A DNA stretch of 64,000 nt, from assembly GCA_963837365.1 (NCBI GenBank), contig CAWIMW010000001.1, positions 558,001 to 622,000 on the forward strand, read 5' to 3'. The DNA comes from CAWBXL01 sp963837365 (lineage in GTDB: Bacteria > Acidobacteriota > Terriglobia > Terriglobales > Acidobacteriaceae). Of the stretch, positions 15,429 through 22,579 are shown piece after piece. The notes below the pieces were generated by a model. It searched no databases. It saw only the letters and a list, made by a program, of their open reading frames with translations, and was not told where the DNA came from. A program made the translations under genes and the position numbers. The number at the start of each line of letters is the position of its first letter. The first letter of the stretch is position 1.

Positions 15429-16664
15429 GTGAAAGCTTCCGAACTCATCTACGACTGGAACCAGCAAAGCCCCGCGCCGCTGCCGCCTTCCAAGCCAGTC
15501 CTTCTAAACGATGAAACTCTGCGAGACGGATTGCAGTCGCCGTCCGTACGCGATCCTTCCATCGCAGAAAAGATCAAAATTCTCTATCTGATGGAATCGC
15601 TGGGGATCCAGTCGCTTGATCTGGGTCTTCCCGGAGCGGGTCCACGCGCGATTGAGCATGTGGAAGCTTTGGCCCGTGAAATCATCCAAAACAAACTGAA
15701 CATTCAAGCCAACTGTGCGGCGCGCACACACGAGAACGATATCCGTCCCATCGCCGAAATTGTGCAGCGCACCGGCCTGGACATTGCTGCCGCAACTTTC
15801 CTGGGATCAAGTCCGATTCGCCGCCACATTGAGGGTTGGAGCGACGACTTCCTGCTTGAGACCACCGAGAGAGCGGTAAAGTACGCCATCTCGCTCGGCT
15901 TGAAGGTGATGTACGTGACCGAAGACACGTCGCGCTGCGATCCGCAAATGGTAAAGCGCTTGTACTCGACCGCAATCAACTGTGGTGCGCGCGCCATCGT
16001 GATCTGCGACACCGCCGGCCACGCCACACCGCTGGGGGCCTATGCGCTGGTGAAGTTTGTGAGGGACGAAGTGGTGAAGCCCTCCGGCGAGAAAATCCGG
16101 GTGGACTGGCATGGCCACTGCGACCGCGGGTTCGCAGTGGCAAATTCCATGGCGGCGCTGATGGCGGGAGCTGAATGTGTCCACGCCTGCGCGCTGGGAA
16201 TCGGAGAGCGCGTGGGCAACACGCAAATGGACCAGATGCTGGTGAACCTGAAGCTGATGAGCATTGCGCCCTGGGACAAGCAGGACTTGACAAAGCTAAA
16301 GGAATATTGCCGGGCAGTATCGCAAGCCACCGGGGTACACATTCCACCCAACTATCCCGTAGTCGGTGAAGACGCGTTCCGCACCGCCACCGGCGTCCAT
16401 GCCGCGGCGGTAATCAAAGCGTTCAAGAAAAATGACGTGGAACTGGCCAACGCGGTCTATTCCGGAGTGGCCTCGCAACTGTTCGGCTTGGAGCAGGTAA
16501 TCGATATCGGGCCGATGAGTGGAAAGTCAAACATTCTGTTCTGGCTGGAGCGCCACGGGATGCACGCCAACGATGAACTGGTAGAACGGATCTATCATCG
16601 CGCCAAATCTTCCGACCACACTTTGACCGATGACGAAATTCGGCAATGCGTTAAAGAGCATTGA
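15429..16664 (+). CDS. DRE-TIM metallolyase family: 2-isopropylmalate/homocitrate synthase-like
   Basis: A 411-residue protein of the HMGL-like/isopropylmalate synthase family. LNDETLRDGLQSPSVRD contains the metal- and substrate-binding Arg-Asp of the barrel; LGLPGAGP, CDTAGHATPLGAYAL, VDWHGHCDRGFAVANSMAAL with the two metal-binding His residues, and GIGERVGNTQMDQML follow in the usual order. It would condense acetyl-CoA with a 2-oxo acid or catalyse a related aldol step. There is no C-terminal leucine-regulatory LeuA domain, and the chain is longer than HMG-CoA lyase, so the exact substrate is uncertain (homocitrate, citramalate or isopropylmalate type). GTG start at 15429. It follows the small cysteine protein by 15 bases. 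Confidence 0.82.
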   Translation: MKASELIYDWNQQSPAPLPPSKPVLLNDETLRDGLQSPSVRDPSIAEKIKILYLMESLGIQSLDLGLPGAGPRAIEHVEALAREIIQNKLNIQANCAARTHENDIRPIAEIVQRTGLDIAAATFLGSSPIRRHIEGWSDDFLLETTERAVKYAISLGLKVMYVTEDTSRCDPQMVKRLYSTAINCGARAIVICDTAGHATPLGAYALVKFVRDEVVKPSGEKIRVDWHGHCDRGFAVANSMAALMAGAECVHACALGIGERVGNTQMDQMLVNLKLMSIAPWDKQDLTKLKEYCRAVSQATGVHIPPNYPVVGEDAFRTATGVHAAAVIKAFKKNDVELANAVYSGVASQLFGLEQVIDIGPMSGKSNILFWLERHGMHANDELVERIYHRAKSSDHTLTDDEIRQCVKEH

Positions 16665-16691
16665 TCAAAACCACGATCCCGACAAGCAACA

Positions 16692-19634
16692 CTATGGCCC
16701 AAATGACTCCGCCAAAAACGGCAGCGAAGCAATCCCGGTAGTCGCAGTCCCCAGAACCACGATAGCTCCTGAAATCCCGGCATTGGCCGGTTGAATAGAG
16801 GCCAGACCGTTTGAACCCGATAGCAGCGTGGCTTTGGAAGAGCCGAGTACTACCGGTAACGGATGGCGTTGAATGTTCGTATCACCGATCGAAATTCCAG
16901 AGTCGCCGTCCGTATAGCGCCCGATCAAAAGTTGAAAGGTGACGCTTGCCCCGCGCACCGGATTTCCCCCGCCTGACTCGAAAACCCGCACCGCAACCGG
17001 TTGAAAGCTCTGCCCCACCGTAGCAAATTGCAAGCTCCCACTCACTGGGGCCAACCGCAGTGACGACGGCGTGACGGCAAAGAGATGAAAAATCCGGCAA
17101 GGGCTGTTTTGCGGGCTGATGCAGGCGCTAACGTCAACCTCCGATGCCATCGTTGCCAGGTGCAAGGTCACGGTCGCAATGCCGCTGGCACTGGTCGCTG
17201 CGCTCGCACTACTTAAAGTGCCGGCCCCCTGCGTGATGCTGTAGTTCACCGCGCTGCCCGCAGCACCGGTCCCATTGACCAGCACTTTCGCTGCTAGAGC
17301 AATATCAAGAGTCGCACCCTGTGCTATCCACACGGAAGGCGTGCTCAGTGCCAGGTCAAGCGACGAACCTGTTGCGAAAAGCGTGGTCTGGACTTGTTTT
17401 GGTGGCGAATATGAGGCTGGAGCAAGTTGTGCCGTGATGGTGGTTGTTCCCGCTGTGAGCGGAGTCACGCGGGTGAGGACTTCACCGCTTTCGTCGCTTA
17501 GAACGGTGCAGGTAGCGGCGTTACCGCAAGCGGAAAATGCTACCGCTGGACTTGCACTCAAAACCACGCTGGCTCCGCTGATAGGAGTGACTCCATTGGC
17601 ATCCAGCACCTGAACACGTATGGGATTTTGTGCCTCCCCACCGCGTGGTGTTGAGGGATTTGAACCGGAGAGCAATTTGAGGATGTCATTCGGCCCGGCT
17701 CCATAGTTAACGGCGCCCGTCATGACTGAGGTAGCCCCGGTTACCGGATCCGTTAGCGTAATGTCCCGCGGCCCATCCGGGTTTGCCGCTGTTGTCAAGA
17801 ATACTTGCCCCGGTGAAGTTGATAACACCGCGGCGCTGGAGGTACCTACCTTGGCTTGCGTATTCGAGCGAAACCCAAATCCGCGAACCATGAGCGCACT
17901 TCCACCACGCACACTGGCCCGCGCCGGTATCACCGAATCTCCATAGAAAACCCGGGCGTGATAACGGAAATCAGGCCGCCCATCTCCGCGATAATCCGCG
18001 ATACCAATGCGAAAGTCCGTGGATGACAGGAGATTGGCGTTTAGGCGGCTCATCCCTGGTATTGAAGTATTGAAGGCGTCCGGCGTGGCCAACGGCGCTG
18101 GAGTATCCGGATTGGCCAATGACCACATGCCAATTACCGGCAGAGCTTTGCTTTCGGAGGGAGCGCCCAAGGCATCCAACGCGGTCACTTCCACCGACAT
18201 CGAGCGGTTCGACTGGCCGCTGAAGCGGAAGTAGTCCACATTGCCGTAGTCACTGAGGGTTCCAGTCCAATCGCCATCCCCCGGTACCGGTAAAGGATTG
18301 GCAAAACTCTGCGGACCAAACCAATCCGGAGTATCTACCGTGCTGCCGACCATCAGGATGTCCTGCTGAAGATCACTGCCTTTGCTGATGGTCACGGTTA
18401 ACGGATGCGGACTTCCCGAGGGCTGCACTTGCCATGGCTGATAGGGTCCGACATTCTGCGATAACAGGGGATCCACCGGTGCGAGTGTGATTTGGTAGGA
18501 AGCCTGTTGCGAACCATCGGGAATTTCCAGTCCGCTGAGATCGAAGTATCCCTCCAGCGCCGGGTCGTCCGATCCAAAGCGATCCAGAGATTGCCCCAGG
18601 CTGTCAGTGAAGCCGGTGACAGGATTGCCGGCATTCCCACGAAAGAGAACTCCAGACACCGACGATGCTACAAATGTCGAAGACACGGCACCAGTGTCGG
18701 GATCAATCCAGCGCGCAAGCACATTGACTCCCTGCATGGGTTGCGCGGGCTGGCCATTCGCATCCACAAAGCGCACCGACCCGTGGAAGCTCACTGTATT
18801 GTCCTGAAAAACTTGTTTGCCGGGAAAATTGGCCAGATTTTGCGATGTAACCGGATAAAGCCGCGACAATGCCGCCCGGTCATCCATCTTCGGGATGTCC
18901 GGAGATGTATAGCACTTCGTGATGGGCACGCAACCCACCGCGTCCACAGCGTGCATGATGGTAAATCCGTCATAGTCCTGAGGAGATGGATTGATATTCG
19001 TCTGCGACCAGCCGAGCCCGAGCACGCGCCCTAACGTCCGCACCAGACGATACTTCACGTCTGTTAGTTGCGCGTTGGTGGATGCGCAATTGCCGTTCAG
19101 CACTACGAGCGCATGCGTGAAGTGTCCGTCAGAACCGAAATTATCGGGTCCTCCAAATACTGAATTGGTGAAGCATGAATCTGCGGCCCCGGCACCTTGG
19201 CCGAGCAACGAGTCAGTTACTTGTCCATCGCGGTCATAGACGATTGCCAGAGGTGTCGAAGTGCTCGCCGGCAGGATGTCCGAGGGCATGTTGATAGTAC
19301 CGTCGGCGTTGAGGAAAACATTGGTTCCGCTGACGTCTTCACCGAGTTGTCCCGCACGCGTTGCGGACACTGCGGCCATGGGGATCAATGTCCATCGGGT
19401 GAAGGCGTCGGCGACAAAGGTATCAGCAGACGGCCCCGGCAAAACGGAGCTAAGGTCCCCCTGATCGGTGTAATAGCTCACCGACCCTTGGGCCCAGGTC
19501 AGGGGGGTGCCTTTGACGCTAGGGTCAAAAAAACTGCTTCCGGCAACATAAGCCGGTCCACCCGCATAGAGCGGGCGGACCGCCGCGACCAGCAACAAAA
19601 ACGTGCGGATGCAACGAAGCGCATATCTGAACAT
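16692..19634 (-). CDS. Large secreted protein with inactive matrixin-like domain and Ig-like repeats
   Basis: A 980-residue exported protein (signal peptide ends near LYAGG). Residues about 30-265 have the layout of a matrixin (M10-type) zinc peptidase: YYTDQGDLSS, FVADAFTRWTLIPMAAVS, and at about 198-210 VRTLGRVLGLGWSQ where active enzymes have HExxHxxGLxH. All three zinc His and the Glu are replaced. TIMHAVDAVG (Met-turn region) and KMDDRAALSRLYPV (the usual domain end) still match. Then come beta-rich regions: a pre-peptidase-like domain about 460-580, an IPT-like segment (GSALMVRGFGFRSNT) and Big_1-like Ig modules (VQVLDANGVTPISGASVVLS; VRVFESGGGNPVRGASVTFQ). ATG 19634 overlaps the stop of the upstream gene (TGATG), so the two are coupled. 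Confidence 0.78.
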   Translation of the reverse strand: MFRYALRCIRTFLLLVAAVRPLYAGGPAYVAGSSFFDPSVKGTPLTWAQGSVSYYTDQGDLSSVLPGPSADTFVADAFTRWTLIPMAAVSATRAGQLGEDVSGTNVFLNADGTINMPSDILPASTSTPLAIVYDRDGQVTDSLLGQGAGAADSCFTNSVFGGPDNFGSDGHFTHALVVLNGNCASTNAQLTDVKYRLVRTLGRVLGLGWSQTNINPSPQDYDGFTIMHAVDAVGCVPITKCYTSPDIPKMDDRAALSRLYPVTSQNLANFPGKQVFQDNTVSFHGSVRFVDANGQPAQPMQGVNVLARWIDPDTGAVSSTFVASSVSGVLFRGNAGNPVTGFTDSLGQSLDRFGSDDPALEGYFDLSGLEIPDGSQQASYQITLAPVDPLLSQNVGPYQPWQVQPSGSPHPLTVTISKGSDLQQDILMVGSTVDTPDWFGPQSFANPLPVPGDGDWTGTLSDYGNVDYFRFSGQSNRSMSVEVTALDALGAPSESKALPVIGMWSLANPDTPAPLATPDAFNTSIPGMSRLNANLLSSTDFRIGIADYRGDGRPDFRYHARVFYGDSVIPARASVRGGSALMVRGFGFRSNTQAKVGTSSAAVLSTSPGQVFLTTAANPDGPRDITLTDPVTGATSVMTGAVNYGAGPNDILKLLSGSNPSTPRGGEAQNPIRVQVLDANGVTPISGASVVLSASPAVAFSACGNAATCTVLSDESGEVLTRVTPLTAGTTTITAQLAPASYSPPKQVQTTLFATGSSLDLALSTPSVWIAQGATLDIALAAKVLVNGTGAAGSAVNYSITQGAGTLSSASAATSASGIATVTLHLATMASEVDVSACISPQNSPCRIFHLFAVTPSSLRLAPVSGSLQFATVGQSFQPVAVRVFESGGGNPVRGASVTFQLLIGRYTDGDSGISIGDTNIQRHPLPVVLGSSKATLLSGSNGLASIQPANAGISGAIVVLGTATTGIASLPFLAESFGP

Positions 19635-20191
19635 CACTGGTCTCTCACCTTGCGAATGGCGCGCAATAGATCACGGCTGTCCATGGGGACTTTTCCTTTT
19701 GTGGCGGGGGTTGGAGAAACGGGAGTTTCGATTTGCAAGGCCGCGAGACGTCGCGCGTCCAGCAACATCGTCCCGTGATCGTCGAGCTTGAAACGCCCAA
19801 AATTCCCGTTTACCGGACTGGTCAGACCCAACTTGCTCGGCCGGTAGAGGAAAAGCACAACCTGCTGGCCCGGACGGTAACGATCTCCCGAGTCCCAAAG
19901 CCCAGCCCACTCGCGGATGCTAAAAACCTGGCGCGAGGCAACGCCCCGCACGGCTTGGTTTACCCGGAAAGTAACCCGAACTGTCGCAACCTCATCAAGA
20001 GCTTTAGGTTGCACCCGCTCAACGGACAAGACTGTCCCCGAAAATATGTAACCCGCTTTCTGCGTCAATTGCAGCAGAGTTGGGGCAGAAGGCGGAGCCG
20101 GAGTCCGAGCCGGAATCTGGATAGTGCGTGCGGACAGCCAGGAGCAGGACAGGAGCAAAACGCACAGATAGGGATGCAATCGTAAGTGCAT
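19634..20191 (-). CDS. Small exported NTR/TIMP-like beta protein
   Basis: A 185-residue protein with a signal peptide (LCVLLLSCSWLSARTI). The mature part reads as a small beta barrel: AGYIFSGTVLSVERV, VATVRVTFRVNQAVRG, RYRPGQQVVLFLYRPSKLGL, and a C-terminal tail of basic residues. This spacing (sets up a transport-like VF-G-V strand, then a V-F-V-x-x-x-x-K/RG strand, then G-x-x-Y/V-V-L-F) resembles the netrin/TIMP-like OB fold often seen next to secreted metallopeptidases, but cysteines of animal TIMPs are absent; the assignment is inference. It is the first gene of a two-gene leftward unit with the pseudo-matrixin protein, joined by a TGATG overlap. A perfect palindrome lies about 80 bases upstream. 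Confidence 0.72.
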   Translation of the reverse strand: MHLRLHPYLCVLLLSCSWLSARTIQIPARTPAPPSAPTLLQLTQKAGYIFSGTVLSVERVQPKALDEVATVRVTFRVNQAVRGVASRQVFSIREWAGLWDSGDRYRPGQQVVLFLYRPSKLGLTSPVNGNFGRFKLDDHGTMLLDARRLAALQIETPVSPTPATKGKVPMDSRDLLRAIRKVRDQ

Positions 20192-20257
20192 GCGGGCCTC
20201 GAAGGAAGCCAGCGCTGACGGGAGAAGCAGATATTAATACGCCACAACTCATCGGGC

Positions 20258-20455
20258 GTGCGTCACATGTCACATAGTAATGTGACGAACGAACATTTTC
20301 CGTTCCGGGAACAAAGGAAAACCCTTGGCTGTATGCTGTACGAAGACATGAAGGAACGCGGCTCAATGGTGATTGTGCCCTCTTCCGCAGTGGAGACGAT
20401 GGGTTTAGGCGGAAACCTCGCCACCGCTGCTCTGGGGGGAGTAAAGCCGGCGTAG
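20258..20455 (+). pseudogene. Probable remnant of an SPFH/stomatin-like protein C-terminus
   Basis: The last about 40 codons (from ATG 20333) read MLYEDMKERGSMVIVPSSAV and ETMGLGGNLATAALGG, which resembles the C-terminal tail of bacterial SPFH-domain (stomatin/flotillin-like) proteins, where a charged helix is followed by GSMVIVPSS-ETMGLGG. No SPFH domain is upstream; the frame opens at 20258 in the promoter region of the divergent gene. It is most likely a left-over gene end, though a small expressed peptide cannot be excluded. The recognition rests on memory of the family. Confidence 0.45.
20269..20286. promoter_or_regulatory. Perfect palindrome, possible operator
   Basis: GTCACATAGTAATGTGAC has 7-base perfect arms and a 4-base centre. 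A further CGTCACAT half-site overlaps on the left (20261-20268). It is 78-95 bases upstream of the NTR-like gene start, a suitable place for a regulator site controlling the leftward two-gene unit. The regulator is unknown. Confidence 0.4.
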
Positions 20456-20483
20456 TCGCAACTTAGGTGAAGTGGAGGTATCT

Positions 20484-21026
20484 ATGACTAACGCACAATC
20501 TGCACCAGCTCCAGCAAGCCAGCACGGCCATCGCTGGTTGACCGCGTTAGCTTCATTAGTTGTGGGCGGGGCATTTTTTGCTCTTTGGTTCTGGCTGCTG
20601 CCGCGATGGCTCGGCTTCAGGGTTCAAATGGCAGGGGCAGCGCGTTGGCGCTGGCTGGCCGCGGTTCCGTCCGTACTTGGATTCGCTGTGGCTCTGCGCT
20701 GCGTCTGGGACTTTGGCTGGACCGGTCGGGGTACGCCGGCTCCCGTGGTTCCGCCGCAACGCTTGGTGGTAGTTGGGTTCTACCGCTATGTCCGTAACCC
20801 CATGTACGTCGGATTTGCCGCCGGGTGGATCGGGTTGTGGGTGATTTTTGGGCACGCTAAACTCGCATTGATGGCTGCTGTTGCGGCGGTTGCTTTAGGC
20901 GTGGATCTGTTTGTCATGTTTTACGAGGAGCCAACTTTACGAACGAAATTCGGGGATGATTATGAAAAGTATTGCCGCAACGTAAGACGTTGGTGGCCGC
21001 GCCTGCGTGCTTGGAATCGGGACTAG
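20484..21026 (+). CDS. Isoprenylcysteine methyltransferase-like/phospholipid methyltransferase membrane protein
   Basis: A 180-residue integral membrane protein of the ICMT/PEMT superfamily. Four to five hydrophobic helices are visible; the diagnostic part is VVGFYRYVRNPMYVGFAAGW followed near the end by YEEPTLRTKFGDDYEKYCRN and WWPR, which form the SAM- and substrate-binding helical pocket. The substrate in bacteria is usually unknown (a lipid, isoprenoid or small thiol). ATG at 20484 is preceded by GGAGG at the right distance; an upstream GTG at 20472 is less likely. Its end overlaps by 4 bases the 3' end of the convergent YihY gene, so the two transcripts are antisense at their tails. Confidence 0.85.
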   Translation: MTNAQSAPAPASQHGHRWLTALASLVVGGAFFALWFWLLPRWLGFRVQMAGAARWRWLAAVPSVLGFAVALRCVWDFGWTGRGTPAPVVPPQRLVVVGFYRYVRNPMYVGFAAGWIGLWVIFGHAKLALMAAVAAVALGVDLFVMFYEEPTLRTKFGDDYEKYCRNVRRWWPRLRAWNRD

Positions 21027-21901
21027 GATGCTCTTATAGTATGCCGCTGCGCCGACAGGTTGGCTCCGGCCAGCAGAAGCAACCCACTCAGAAACGCCCA
21101 GAACATCAGGCTTACTGACAACGCGAAAGGTCCATAGACTTCCTGAAAGTTCAGCCGCGGCAGGGCCAGAATGTATGTGTATTTGAGGATCTCCGACATC
21201 AGACCCATAGTGATCGCAGTCGGCAGCACGGTTTTTGCCGGGACCTTTCCATTGGGCAACAGCCAATAAATCAAAAAGAAAATGGCAATGCTGGCCATGA
21301 TGGCAAAGGTCTTCATGGTGATGAATCCCACCATCTTGACGAAGAAGACACCGTGGCCGTGCATGGAAGAAGTCAGTAGCGCAACATTGCCGGCAGTCAG
21401 CGCGATCGAGAGCAAGGCCAACGAGCCGCAGCAGAATGCCAGGGCCAACGAAATCAACTGGTTTCGCAGATAAGAGCGGTTGTTTCTAAATCCCCAGATG
21501 CGGTTCAAGGCCACTTCGAGTGGCATGAAAATTCCCGTCGAAGTTACCAGCAGGATGATTAACGAAAATACTTCGGCGCGCTGACGGGCCTCGACCAGAG
21601 CGTTGAGATGGCGGATTACAAAGTCCTGGCCGGCTGGCAGATAGTCCCGCAAAAGCTGCACCACCACGTCATACATCACGCGGGAATGGAACACGCGCCG
21701 GATGAGCGTCATCAGCAGCAGCACAAAAGGAAAGAATGACAAGATTGCATTGGCTGCCACCGAGAATGCGAAGGTATGCACTTCGGTTCGCAGGAGGTAC
21801 TGCACGGTGGAAACGATCTGCGCCCTGCGGCGATTTCTAGCCGGTGCGTCTCGTATTACCGGCGGCGCTGGGGCGGTTGTATATGACTGTTGGTCAGGCA
21901 A
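21023..21901 (-). CDS. YihY/BrkB-family inner-membrane protein
   Basis: A 292-residue membrane protein with about six transmembrane helices. Family marks are FAFSVAANAILSFFPFVLLL, FVIRHLNALVEARQ, GIFMPLEVALNRIWGFRNNR and LLPNGKVPAKTVLPTAITMG, ending PFALSVSLMFWAFLSGLLLL. The family was once called ribonuclease BN by mistake; the real function is not known (a transporter or envelope role is often proposed). The N-terminus has a short cytoplasmic, basic stretch (RNRRRAQIVSTVQYLLR). The gene is convergent with the methyltransferase gene and lies upstream of nothing obvious on its strand; start ATG 21901. Confidence 0.88.
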   Translation of the reverse strand: MPDQQSYTTAPAPPVIRDAPARNRRRAQIVSTVQYLLRTEVHTFAFSVAANAILSFFPFVLLLMTLIRRVFHSRVMYDVVVQLLRDYLPAGQDFVIRHLNALVEARQRAEVFSLIILLVTSTGIFMPLEVALNRIWGFRNNRSYLRNQLISLALAFCCGSLALLSIALTAGNVALLTSSMHGHGVFFVKMVGFITMKTFAIMASIAIFFLIYWLLPNGKVPAKTVLPTAITMGLMSEILKYTYILALPRLNFQEVYGPFALSVSLMFWAFLSGLLLLAGANLSAQRHTIRAS

Positions 21902-22309
21902 GGGCTTTCTTCCATCCTATCAAATATTTGCGGAATTCCTGTCGCGCGCGATTGCTTGATTTTCGGCCACTAAAACGTTTTCACTGAATTTCTTTCTTGC
22001 CATAAACATACTTTCCTGCATATTATCTGTTGCTCGTTGTGACTCTATGTCATAACGAGGTTCAGCAGACCCAGGTTGATGTTTTGTGTACGCAGTCGAA
22101 ACCCGCGCAGTCAAAACTGGCCTCGGAGCTTTGTGCCGTTGTCTCGAACGGCGCAAAACTCAGAGGTCATTTTTTATGCGTGCCGTCGGGACGGCCTACA
22201 TGACATCCGCCGTTGCAGTGCTCTCAGGTAAACCAGGGGGTGTGTCAGAGGCGAAAGCTTCACGGTGAGCTTGAGATATTTCAAAGCGCAGATGCGAAAG
22301 GAGTAATTT
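21902..22309. other. Intergenic region with long hairpin upstream of the cold-shock gene
   Basis: No protein gene is supportable. At 22121-22166 GAGCTTTGTGCCGTT pairs with AACGGCGCAAAACTC around a 6-base loop, extended by CCTC/GAGG, and is followed by TCATTTTTTATG, which is terminator-like. The hairpin ends about 140 bases before the cold-shock start. The sequence between about 22020 and 22175 could be a leader with an attenuator or a small RNA with its own terminator. YihY promoter elements should lie near 21905-21990. Confidence 0.45.
22121..22175 (+). terminator. Terminator-like hairpin ahead of the cold-shock gene
   Basis: Stem of about 15 base pairs (one bulge) with a 6-base loop and a run of six T at 22170-22175. 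It lies on the same strand as the cold-shock gene, so it may end a short leader RNA or an independent small RNA. Confidence 0.5.
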
Positions 22310-22513
22310 GTGAGAGAAAAAGGAACAGTGAAATGGTTCAACGGAGCAAAGGGATACGGTTTTATCCAGCGCTCCACCGGGGAGGACGTATTCGTCCATT
22401 TTTCAGCGATCCAGGAAAACGGCTACCGCACCTTAAACGAGGGCGAGACCGTGGAGTTTGATCTGCTGAAAGGCCCCAAAGGCTTCCAGGCGGCCAACGT
22501 CGTCCGCGTCTGA
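22310..22513 (+). CDS. Cold-shock protein, CspA family
   Basis: A 67-residue single cold-shock domain: GTVKWFNGAKGYGFIQR contains RNP1 (KGYGFIQ) and EDVFVHFSAI contains RNP2 (VFVHF). It binds single-stranded nucleic acid and melts RNA structure. The start is GTG at 22310, preceded by AAAGGAG, and the gene has a long leader, as is common for cold-shock genes whose mRNA leader folding sets expression. The basic surface residues and length are normal for the family. A bidirectional terminator follows at 22536. Confidence 0.95.
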   Translation: MREKGTVKWFNGAKGYGFIQRSTGEDVFVHFSAIQENGYRTLNEGETVEFDLLKGPKGFQAANVVRV

Positions 22514-22535
22514 ACGCTTCAGGTTCCACCACCTG

Positions 22536-22573
22536 AAAAACCCTCCCAGTCAGTGGCCTGGGAGGGTTTTTAG
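22536..22573. terminator. Bidirectional intrinsic terminator
   Basis: AAAAACCCTCCCAG and CTGGGAGGGTTTTT form a 14-base perfect stem with an 8-base loop; the T tract on each strand is supplied by the stem ends. It serves the cold-shock gene (ending 22513) and the leftward gene ending at 22580. Confidence 0.9.
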
Positions 22574-22579
22574 TGCCAG

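Noticed and set aside
22086..22268. 60-codon frame upstream of the cold-shock gene
   Set aside because: It crosses the long hairpin, has no ribosome-binding site and composition like spacer DNA.
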